From Candidatus Doudnabacteria bacterium (GTDB taxonomy: Bacteria; Patescibacteriota; Doudnabacteria; UBA920; O2-02-FULL-48-8): DNA of 12,281 nt. The translations under genes and the position numbers were made by a program. The DNA is taken from contig JACQJI010000021.1 of assembly GCA_016198045.1 (NCBI GenBank), forward strand, positions 1 through 12,281, given 5' to 3'. A model generated the notes under the pieces. It saw only the letters and a list, made by a program, of their open reading frames with translations, was not told the DNA's origin and searched no databases. Shown here piece by piece: positions 1 to 5,756 of this stretch. Each line of letters starts with the position of its first letter. The stretch's first letter is position 1.

Positions 1-9
1 ACCCCTCGA

Positions 10-97
10 TTCCCCAAAAGCTTCATTCTTATAATCACTCGGGGTTGACCCTGAGCGAAGCCGAACGGGTCAACCCCTTATTTCCCCAAAAGTTTCA
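10..97. repeat. Palindromic repeat flanked by 16-bp direct repeats, just after ligA
   Basis: Positions 41-51 and 67-77 form a perfect 11-bp inverted repeat (GGGGTTGACCC / GGGTCAACCCC) with a 15-nt loop. The loop resembles the TGAGCGAAG-type palindromic repeats I recall from CPR and Chloroflexi genomes. Positions 10-25 and 82-97 are direct copies matching at 15 of 16 bases, and the second copy is the last codons of ligA. On the minus strand no T-run follows the stem, so it is not a classical intrinsic terminator, although it could still end or stabilise the ligA transcript. The arrangement resembles a small element inserted with a target duplication. Confidence 0.6.
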
Positions 98-2093
98 AGA
101 ATTGATCTTCAGACAAAATCTTAACTCTTAGTTTTTGAGCTTTGTCTGCCTTTGACCCCGGATTCTCTCCCACCACCACGTAATCGGTATTTTTGGAAAC
201 CGATAGAGCCCAGTCTCCGCCGGCTTCCCTGACTGCCTCCTTGGCTTGTTCGCGCGATAAAGATTCCAAACTGCCGGTGACCACAATGCTTTTACCGGTT
301 AAAGCTGTTTTGTGGACCTTGACTTGTTCAACCTCAACTCCGGCTTTCAAAAGTCTTTCCACAAACTGCCGGTTGCGCTTACTCTGCATCCAATCATAAA
401 CGCTGGCAGCGACTATCTCGCCTATATTCGGAATTGCGTTAATCTCTTCTTTGGTCGCATCAGTCAATTTGTGGATTGAGCCAAAACGCTGAGCTAAATC
501 GAACGCTGTTTCTTCGCCCACATGGGTGATCCCTAAAGCGTAAATAAACTTCGGCAAGGTTATTTTTTTGTGCGCTTGAATGGACCTAATAATATTCTCG
601 GCACTCTTTTCTCCAAATCTCTCTAGTGATTGGATGTCTTCTTTTTTTAAATAAAATAAATCGACGACGTCAGAGATCAACCCTTCGTCCTTGAATCTTT
701 GCAAAATCTTAGGCCCTATGGTGTAGATGTCGAAAGCCGACACAAAATATTCCATATAGCGCAAATTTTTGGTTGGGCACTTATCGTTGACGCAAAAATA
801 ATCAACGCTTTGTTCTTGTTTGGAGCCGATGAATCGGCTGACTACCGGCTCACGACAGACCGGACAAACCTTGGGCATACTAAATTTTTTTTCTTTGCCA
901 GTTCTCAATTTCGGCAAAACTTCAACCACATCTGGGATAACATCGCCCGCCCGCTGAATAACCACAGTATCTCCGATACGGACATCCAATCTTTTGATTT
1001 CATCTTCGTTGTGAAGCGTGGCGCGCGAAACAGTGGTCCCGCCGACAAATACCGGCCGCAGATGCGCAATCGGAGTTAACTTGCCAGTCCGGCCAACCTG
1101 AAGTGCAATATCCTCCACTATGGTAGTGGCTTGTTCCGGCGCAAACTTAAAGGCAATAATGCCCCGCGGAGCTTTGCCCACCACCCCCAGCCGCTTAAAT
1201 AGCTCCAAATTGTTGACCGAGACTACAATCCCGTCAATGCCGAATGGCAGTTTGTCACGCAATTTCTCTATATGATTATAAAATTCAAACACTTCCTCAA
1301 GGTTTTTTGTATGCTTTTCGTAACTCGAAACCCTGAACCCTAAACCCTTAATCTTTTTATGCACTTCTTCGTGCGTTTCCTGACCCAAGTCAGTAACCAA
1401 GTCATATGCATAAAACTGCAGTTTGCGATTAGCAGTAACCTTGGAGTCCAACTGCCGGATGGAGCCAGCCGCGGCATTGCGCGTGTTGGCGTAGAGCGGC
1501 TTGCCGGCCTTTGCTTGCTGTTTGTTCAACTCCTCCCAAACCCGCTTGGTCATCACTACCTCGCCTCTGACTTCAATATCCTTGTTAACAGAGAGGCTTA
1601 AAGGGACTGATTGAATGGTTTTGATATTCTCCGTGACATTTTCGCCCACCAACCCGTCCCCCCTCGTGGCAGCCACGGTCAAATTGCCCTTTTTATACCT
1701 CAAACTCACCGCCAAGCCGTCAAATTTAACTTCGCAAAAGTAGTCAAATTTGGCTTCCGGCCCGCCTGCCGGCGAGGCAGGCAGTATTTTTTTAATTCTT
1801 TCCTCCCAAGCAGCCAAATCATCCCGGCTAAACGCGTCATTAAGCGAAAGCATCCTGGCTTCGTGTCTAACTTTTTCAAACTTTTCCAAAGCCGCTCCCC
1901 CGACCCGCTGGGTGGGTGAATTCGGCAGCTTAAACTGTGGATATTTAGCCTCAAGTTCAAGCAGTTCGGCAGTCAGTGAATCATAAATTTCATCTGTGAC
2001 AGCCGGATCGTCCAGCACATGATAGCGGTATCGCAGCGTATTTACCGCTTCGGTCAGTTTTGCTATTCTTTTTTTGGCTTCCTGATTGGTCAT
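78..2093 (-). CDS. ligA: NAD+-dependent DNA ligase LigA
   Basis: This cytoplasmic enzyme seals nicks in replication and repair, using NAD+ to adenylate its active-site lysine. The 671-aa length is normal for LigA. Seen in order: the N-terminal NAD-binding Ia region (about residues 1-65, with YHVLDDPAVTDEIYD), the adenylation domain with the KFDG motif and catalytic Lys123, the OB fold (about 320-400), a Cys4 zinc finger (C410, C413, C434, C439), helix-hairpin-helix repeats (about 450-585) and a C-terminal BRCT domain (about 596-671). The ATG at 2093 keeps the full Ia domain; the ribosome site is weak. Oddities: residues 104-112 (LPASPAGGP), just before the catalytic lysine, are encoded by a palindromic repeat, and the last codons are duplicated beyond the stop. 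The gene is divergent from the LysM gene. Confidence 0.97.
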   Translation of the reverse strand: MTNQEAKKRIAKLTEAVNTLRYRYHVLDDPAVTDEIYDSLTAELLELEAKYPQFKLPNSPTQRVGGAALEKFEKVRHEARMLSLNDAFSRDDLAAWEERIKKILPASPAGGPEAKFDYFCEVKFDGLAVSLRYKKGNLTVAATRGDGLVGENVTENIKTIQSVPLSLSVNKDIEVRGEVVMTKRVWEELNKQQAKAGKPLYANTRNAAAGSIRQLDSKVTANRKLQFYAYDLVTDLGQETHEEVHKKIKGLGFRVSSYEKHTKNLEEVFEFYNHIEKLRDKLPFGIDGIVVSVNNLELFKRLGVVGKAPRGIIAFKFAPEQATTIVEDIALQVGRTGKLTPIAHLRPVFVGGTTVSRATLHNEDEIKRLDVRIGDTVVIQRAGDVIPDVVEVLPKLRTGKEKKFSMPKVCPVCREPVVSRFIGSKQEQSVDYFCVNDKCPTKNLRYMEYFVSAFDIYTIGPKILQRFKDEGLISDVVDLFYLKKEDIQSLERFGEKSAENIIRSIQAHKKITLPKFIYALGITHVGEETAFDLAQRFGSIHKLTDATKEEINAIPNIGEIVAASVYDWMQSKRNRQFVERLLKAGVEVEQVKVHKTALTGKSIVVTGSLESLSREQAKEAVREAGGDWALSVSKNTDYVVVGENPGSKADKAQKLRVKILSEDQFLKLLGK
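1764..1782. repeat. GC-rich palindrome inside ligA
   Basis: GCCTGCC and GGCAGGC are perfect 7-bp arms around the loop GGCGA. On the ligA strand it encodes part of LPASPAGGP, a linker not expected in this part of LigA. It is more GC-rich than the surrounding gene and resembles the CCTGCC-type repeats I recall as scattered through CPR genomes. It keeps the reading frame open. Confidence 0.6.
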
Positions 2094-2103
2094 CCCAGTA
2101 TAT

Positions 2104-2225
2104 CAACTTCGATAATTTGAATTGTCGAAGCGAGATTAACTATTTTAACTGTTGATAACTAATTTTATTATAACTTACGGCTTTGCCCAGCTACGTTCTT
2201 GCGTAAGCAAGAACGATCGAAGTTG
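2104..2225. repeat. Nested inverted repeats in the ligA/LysM divergent region
   Basis: The outer arms 2104-2113 (CAACTTCGAT) and 2216-2225 (ATCGAAGTTG) are perfectly complementary over 10 bp. Inside are two further hairpins. One is at 2107-2130 (CTTCGATAATT / AATTGTCGAAG, one wobble pair). The other is at 2194-2215 (CGTTCTTGC GTAA GCAAGAACG, 9 bp, perfect). The first lies in the ligA leader, directly upstream of its start. A TATAAT on the minus strand at 2172-2167 could be a ligA -10 box, but I find no matching -35 box. Confidence 0.5.
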
Positions 2226-2242
2226 TATTACTGGGTCATATT

Positions 2243-2271
2243 TTGACACTGGGGATTTAATATCGTAAAAT
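2243..2271 (+). promoter_or_regulatory. Sigma-70-type promoter of the LysM gene
   Basis: TTGACA at 2243-2248 and TAAAAT at 2266-2271 are separated by 17 bp, close to consensus. The predicted transcript starts near 2278, leaving a leader of about 70 nt before the ATG at 2350. Confidence 0.65.
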
Positions 2272-2282
2272 GGGCTTGAGAG

Positions 2283-2339
2283 TCATGAATCACACAGCAT
2301 GAAACCTGAAACAAAAATAAACTGATGCGTGATTCATGA
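2283..2339 (+). repeat. 11-bp hairpin in the LysM leader
   Basis: TCATGAATCAC (2283-2293) and GTGATTCATGA (2329-2339) are perfectly complementary. The stem lies between the predicted transcription start and the ATG at 2350, and its 3' arm ends 10 nt before that ATG, where a ribosome site would be expected. The GTG at 2329 opens the longer reading frame but lies in the 3' arm, one reason to prefer the ATG at 2350. Confidence 0.55.
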
Positions 2340-2349
2340 TCCATGCTTC

Positions 2350-2919
2350 ATGAAATACATTCGACCTCATCTATCTCCTGAGATTCGCGCCCAAATTACC
2401 CCGGAAACCCGGCGGGACAGGCGTTTCGCTACTGCAGGAGTCGTATTTTTGATCTTGAGCGCGATTCTGACCTTTAATCTTTTTGCCCGCAAACCCTCTT
2501 CCACTAATAATAAGATACAATTATCGCAAGCTCAACCCGAAGCTTCGCCAGAAAAGCAAGTTTTGGGCGCAGCCACCGTCGAAACCCAAGAATCCGAAAA
2601 GCAGGAATTCACCTCCTACGTTGTGAAAAACGGCGATACTTTGTTCAACATCAGCCAGCAATACGGCATCAAGTGGGATTTAATTGCGGAGCTTAACAGC
2701 TTATCTGAGCCCTACCTCCTCCATCCTGGACAAACTCTCAAAATCCCGCAAGCCACCACTTCCAAACTCGAAGGCAAAATTTATACCATAAAAAAAGGGG
2801 ACACCCTGGCCAGCATCGCCCGATCTTTCAATATCACGGTTGACGACATCATCGCGGTCAATCCCAATTTGCAAACCTCGGACCTGATCACAGTCGGGCA
2901 AGTCATCAAGCTGCCGTAG
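2350..2919 (+). CDS. Membrane-anchored protein with two LysM domains
   Basis: This is a 189-aa protein that probably binds peptidoglycan from the outer face of the membrane. A basic N-terminus (RRDRR at 21-25) is followed by one hydrophobic segment (about 27-44), a polar linker rich in Q, E, S and T, and two LysM repeats at about 89-133 and 144-189. Both have the typical YxVKxGDTLxxI start and end in an LKIP/IKLP-type strand. No catalytic peptidase or glycosidase domain is present, so it is a cell-wall-binding or anchoring protein rather than a clear hydrolase. The ATG at 2350 is chosen over the in-frame GTG at 2329 because it gives a clean N-terminus and clears the leader hairpin. No strong Shine-Dalgarno site is visible. 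It is convergent with the pilin genes. Confidence 0.85.
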   Translation: MKYIRPHLSPEIRAQITPETRRDRRFATAGVVFLILSAILTFNLFARKPSSTNNKIQLSQAQPEASPEKQVLGAATVETQESEKQEFTSYVVKNGDTLFNISQQYGIKWDLIAELNSLSEPYLLHPGQTLKIPQATTSKLEGKIYTIKKGDTLASIARSFNITVDDIIAVNPNLQTSDLITVGQVIKLP

Positions 2920-2941
2920 CACCAAGGCCGCGAGGTGCTGA

Positions 2942-3022
2942 TGCAAAACTAGCTTTCGCAGCACGACGGTGCGAGAACGCAGGTCGCAAAATCAGCAGAT
3001 TTTGACGACCGGTAGTTTTGCA
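2942..3022. repeat. Structured intergenic element with terminal inverted repeats
   Basis: TGCAAAACTA (2942-2951) and TAGTTTTGCA (3013-3022) are perfect 10-bp terminal inverted repeats. Between them, 2982-2993 and 2998-3010 form a 12-bp stem with a tetraloop (AGCA) and one bulged A. The element fills most of the gap between the convergent LysM and PilX-like genes. It lacks a run of T on either strand, so it is not an ordinary terminator. It could be a small repeat element or a structured RNA. Confidence 0.5.
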
Positions 3023-3037
3023 GCCAGTACCGAGCGG

Positions 3038-3799
3038 CTACTGGGGCACTATAATGTTCAGCCGGCGCTTGAAAGCTTCGAGGTCGGTTCCACAGCTTCC
3101 CACGTCCGTGCTTCTGGCCGCGCAGCCTTCCGCCGCCAAGGTCGGATAGTCTGGCATCCCCAAATTTGTATTAATATCCAAGGTAATGCTGCCGCTGGAA
3201 CTCGCTGTGACCTTAAACCTATTATCGTCCAGCGGGCTAGTCGGAAGATCAATGGTGACAGGATCGCTGTCCGACAACACATTAGTGGTGGAAACATTAC
3301 TGCCATCAATCCTCTGTACGATCACTGAGGCCGCCACACTGCCAGAGACATGCGTGACCACGATATTTTCAAATCCGGGGTTCAAATTGCCGTTGATGTC
3401 ATTGGGATCGTAGAGATAAAAAGTGAATGGTTTGCCGAATCGCACGTTGACCACGGCGTTATCGTACTCAATGCACTTGCTCACCACCGTCTTGCTGTCA
3501 ACCAAGACTTCCTGCTGTTGTCCGCTGCTGCAATTGGCCACTCCGCTGCTCCGCTTAATCAGCCACAGGCCTTCTTCACCGGCGGTTTCAGCCGCCATGA
3601 TCGCGGGTTCGGACAAGGCCACGGCTCGGGAGGCGCGAATTTCCTGAATGGCGAAATACCCCACGGTTAGGCTGATGATGGAAACCGAGGCAATGACGAA
3701 AACCGCGAACAGCATGGTCACGCCAGCTTGTTTGATATTTGATATTTGCCTGTCCGCCGAAGCCTTGGCGAAGGCGGGATATCTGTTATTTGTCATCAT
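3038..3799 (-). CDS. PilX-like minor pilin
   Basis: This 253-aa protein has a pilin-like N-terminus: a short basic/polar leader ending in KQAG (Gly26), then VTMLFAVFVIASVS and a hydrophobic helix to about residue 51. It is followed by an IQEIRASRAVALSEPAIMAAE-type stretch, as in PilX-family minor pilins. The expected Glu at mature position 5 is Phe31. The rest is a beta-rich extracellular domain with four cysteines, two of them near the C-terminus. Minor pilins of this type help start or tip a type IV pilus. It overlaps the PilW-like gene by ATGA, so translation is probably coupled. An in-frame ATG at 3796 is an alternative start. Leader residues 8-17 (PAFAKASADR) come from a palindromic repeat. 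Confidence 0.75.
   Translation of the reverse strand: MMTNNRYPAFAKASADRQISNIKQAGVTMLFAVFVIASVSIISLTVGYFAIQEIRASRAVALSEPAIMAAETAGEEGLWLIKRSSGVANCSSGQQQEVLVDSKTVVSKCIEYDNAVVNVRFGKPFTFYLYDPNDINGNLNPGFENIVVTHVSGSVAASVIVQRIDGSNVSTTNVLSDSDPVTIDLPTSPLDDNRFKVTASSSGSITLDINTNLGMPDYPTLAAEGCAARSTDVGSCGTDLEAFKRRLNIIVPQ
3753..3778. repeat. AFAKASAD-encoding palindromic repeat
   Basis: TCCGCC (3753-3758) pairs with GGCGGG (3773-3778, one T-G wobble), and GCC (3762-3764) pairs with GGC (3767-3769) around TT. The two stems are separated by a symmetrical GAA/GAA internal loop. Read on the minus strand it encodes FAKASAD in the leader of the PilX-like protein. I recall this peptide as a recurrent insertion in CPR proteins. 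Confidence 0.65.
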
Positions 3800-4392
3800 G
3801 GTTCTCTCGAGGGATACTCGCGACTGCTTAAGGTTGTTTGCAAATTAATCCTGGAAGTCTCATTTTCCCGCGATCCGTAACTGGTGGTCAGTTCCAGCAC
3901 GACCACTACATTTGGCTGCTGGTTGTAGGTTTTAGCGCTAGTCAGGGGATCTTTGGCGGGCGTGACAAAAAATTTAAGATTGGCTACCTGGACATTGCTT
4001 GAATTGAGATTCGTGGTCTGGGTAACCACGCCGCTGGTTTTCTCCAAAACCAAATTAGTGCCGCTCAGATAAATATACTCGCGCTCATTTGAAATATTGC
4101 TAAACCAAAGCTGGTCAGAAACCAGGCTGGCGTCGCCGCCGGGGTAACTGGCATAGTCCACCGAGCCGTTTCTGACGCTTTTGGCCAAATACTCCATGAT
4201 GAATCGCACGTTTTGCTGCAAAGTCCGCTCTGAGCGGGTTTTGTTGTCCAACTGCAGAGTGGACAGGTAAACTCCCACAATCGAAGAAACCACAAACACA
4301 AACACCGAGGAAGCCACGACCGCCTCGATGAGGGTGAAGCCTCGTTTTGAATGTGGAATGTGGAATGTGGAATGTGGGTTTTTTTTCTCCAT
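3796..4392 (-). CDS. PilW-like minor pilin (prepilin N-terminal motif)
   Basis: This 198-aa protein has a canonical type IV prepilin processing site, SKRG/FTLIE. Cleavage after Gly18 would leave an N-methylated Phe, and Glu23 is at mature position 5. A hydrophobic helix (about 19-45) precedes a soluble domain without cysteines. Position between PilV-like and PilX-like genes suggests the PilW/PilJ role in a minor-pilin priming or tip complex; sequence alone does not distinguish these. The leader is 18 residues and contains the repeated HSTFHIPHS stretch made by a 7-bp tandem repeat. The ATG itself lies in a second 7-bp repeat and no other start codon precedes the prepilin site. It starts 31 bp after the PilV-like stop and overlaps the next gene by 4 bp. 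Confidence 0.82.
   Translation of the reverse strand: MEKKNPHSTFHIPHSKRGFTLIEAVVASSVFVFVVSSIVGVYLSTLQLDNKTRSERTLQQNVRFIMEYLAKSVRNGSVDYASYPGGDASLVSDQLWFSNISNEREYIYLSGTNLVLEKTSGVVTQTTNLNSSNVQVANLKFFVTPAKDPLTSAKTYNQQPNVVVVLELTTSYGSRENETSRINLQTTLSSREYPSREP
4349..4376. repeat. Four tandem copies of GAATGTG
   Basis: Four perfect head-to-tail 7-bp units lie inside the 5' end of the PilW-like gene. On the coding strand they read CACATTC and produce the low-complexity leader around HSTFHIPHS. A 7-bp unit changes frame at each copy, so gain or loss of one unit would shift the frame. Confidence 0.85.
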
Positions 4393-4418
4393 ATTCTATA
4401 TTCTATATTCTATATTCC
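4391..4418. repeat. Tandem ATATTCT heptamer repeat at the PilW-like start
   Basis: Three copies of ATATTCT and a fourth ATATTCC occupy most of the 31-bp gap between the PilV-like and PilW-like genes. On the minus strand the leftmost unit supplies the first two bases of the ATG (4392-4390) of the PilW-like gene. The unit length is the same, 7 bp, as in the neighbouring GAATGTG array, but the sequence differs. Confidence 0.85.
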
Positions 4419-4423
4419 ATTTG

Positions 4424-5074
4424 TTATTTATAGTCCTTCCAGTTGGTCAAGCGCTCCTCCACAATCACCTTGCAGGTTGTATTTTCTGGGTCGCCGTCTG
4501 TCATTTCTGGGCAATTCCTGCCCTGCCACCCGACAACTGATTTTACGGACAAGGCCGGATAATGAATGCTGTACTCGCCGTCGGTGATGTAAGCAAGCGC
4601 CAACTTTCGCGAAAATTGGGAATTGCCGTTTGGAGTGGGGGTATAAGTGCCGTCTGATTGCAGGTACAAGGTGTAGTTAGTCGCAAACTCAAATAATTTC
4701 GTATTTATATTATAGAAAATCCCTCGGCTAAAGCTCGCGTAATCATTTCCCGGATTAAGGTCGTAAGTCGGGCCGTCAAACACCAGCGGATAACAGTATT
4801 TGCCGTTGAGCGGAAAAGCGGCGCAAGACTGCAGGCCAAAACTGCCGCCCGCCGCGTCTCCGGCCAGCCAGTTGGAATCGCGCATCATGCGTATGGCCTC
4901 GATCCCTTCGCGGGCCAGATTGGTGGCGATCAGCGAATTTTGAGCCGTGGCCGAAGCCGAAAGCGCATAAATGGCCAAAGACAAGCCGGTAATCAAGGCC
5001 GTGGTCAGCATAAACGTCGCCAAGATGGTTTCGATCAAGCTCTGGCCCGATTGAAGATTTGGTTTTTCTGCCAT
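4424..5074 (-). CDS. PilV-like minor pilin (prepilin N-terminal motif)
   Basis: This 216-aa protein has a short leader and the site QSG/QSLIE: Gly10 would be the cleavage residue and Glu15 is mature position 5. The hydrophobic helix covers about residues 16-40 and is followed by NLAREGIEAIRMMRDSNW, typical of PilV-like pseudopilins. The C-terminal domain has four cysteines, enough for two disulfides. The frame is open 60 codons further upstream, but that stretch lies within the DsbA-like gene and lacks a signal, so the ATG at 5074, 7 bp after the DsbA-like stop, is preferred. The close spacing supports co-transcription. No strong Shine-Dalgarno site is present, consistent with translation coupled to the upstream gene. 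Confidence 0.82.
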   Translation of the reverse strand: MAEKPNLQSGQSLIETILATFMLTTALITGLSLAIYALSASATAQNSLIATNLAREGIEAIRMMRDSNWLAGDAAGGSFGLQSCAAFPLNGKYCYPLVFDGPTYDLNPGNDYASFSRGIFYNINTKLFEFATNYTLYLQSDGTYTPTPNGNSQFSRKLALAYITDGEYSIHYPALSVKSVVGWQGRNCPEMTDGDPENTTCKVIVEERLTNWKDYK

Positions 5075-5081
5075 AAATAAA

Positions 5082-5756
5082 TCACTTAACCAGGGCATCC
5101 AGGACTTGCCGAATAACTGAGGTGGGTTGCGCCCCCCTGATAACTTCGTTGCTGATAAAAAAGGTCGGAGTGCCGGCGATGCCGAAGTCAGAGGCAGTTG
5201 CCGCTTGCCGCTGGATTGACGCGAGGTTTTTGTCGCTGCCAAGACAATCATCAAAAGCTTTCAAGTCGAGGGTCAAGTCCTGCGCCACTGCTCGCAGCCG
5301 GTCCTGGCTAAACGCCCCGCTATTCTCCGCCCCCTGCCGGCGGTAAAGTTCGTCATGGAAGCGCCAGAACGCCCCTTGGTCGTGCGCGCACCAAGCGGCC
5401 TCTGCGGCGTCAGTTGACTCTTTGCCCAAAAACGGCAAATTGATAAACACCAGTTTCACTTTGCCCGTGTCCAAATAGTCTCGTTTGATCTCCGGCAGGC
5501 TGTTGTCGAAAAACCGCTTGCAATACGGGCACTGGAAATCCGCGAATTCAAAGATGGTTAATGCCGCGTCTTGATTTCCCAAAACTGGCTCTTGGCCTGT
5601 CAGGGTTTCGGCAAATTCTTTTGGCTGCTTGACCGCAGTTGCCTGATCCAAAGATCCGAGACGCGCTTTAACTAATCTAAAAGTATAGGCGCTGACGATC
5701 AGAGTCGCAGTACTTAGGGCAATGCTGATAATCCAAGCGTATTTGCGTACATTCAT
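5082..5756 (-). CDS. Membrane-anchored DsbA-like thiol oxidoreductase
   Basis: This 224-aa protein probably makes or reshuffles disulfide bonds outside the cytoplasm. An N-terminal hydrophobic anchor (about 8-26) leads to a thioredoxin fold of the DsbA/Com1 type. Its active site is CPYC (C76-C79) within FADFQCPYC, and the cis-proline loop is GTPT (Pro197). A helical insertion holds a second cysteine pair, C123 and C171. The ATG at 5756 shares its A with the TGA of the upstream gene (TGATG), a classic coupling overlap; a GTG one codon earlier is possible. Its place between a cysteine-paired secreted protein and cysteine-bearing pilins suggests these are its substrates, which is an inference. 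Oxidase versus isomerase activity cannot be told from sequence. Confidence 0.9.
   Translation of the reverse strand: MNVRKYAWIISIALSTATLIVSAYTFRLVKARLGSLDQATAVKQPKEFAETLTGQEPVLGNQDAALTIFEFADFQCPYCKRFFDNSLPEIKRDYLDTGKVKLVFINLPFLGKESTDAAEAAWCAHDQGAFWRFHDELYRRQGAENSGAFSQDRLRAVAQDLTLDLKAFDDCLGSDKNLASIQRQAATASDFGIAGTPTFFISNEVIRGAQPTSVIRQVLDALVK

Noticed and set aside
41..77. Intrinsic terminator for ligA
   Set aside because: The stem is perfect, but no T-run follows on the minus strand. It is better described as a palindromic repeat that might still affect the transcript end.
4349..4418. CRISPR-like array
   Set aside because: The units are 7 bp and contiguous, without spacers, and no cas gene is present. 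They are simple tandem repeats.
5075..5254. Longer start for the PilV-like pilin at 5254
   Set aside because: These 60 codons lie inside the DsbA-like gene and would place the prepilin cleavage site at about residue 70, which is not seen in pilins.
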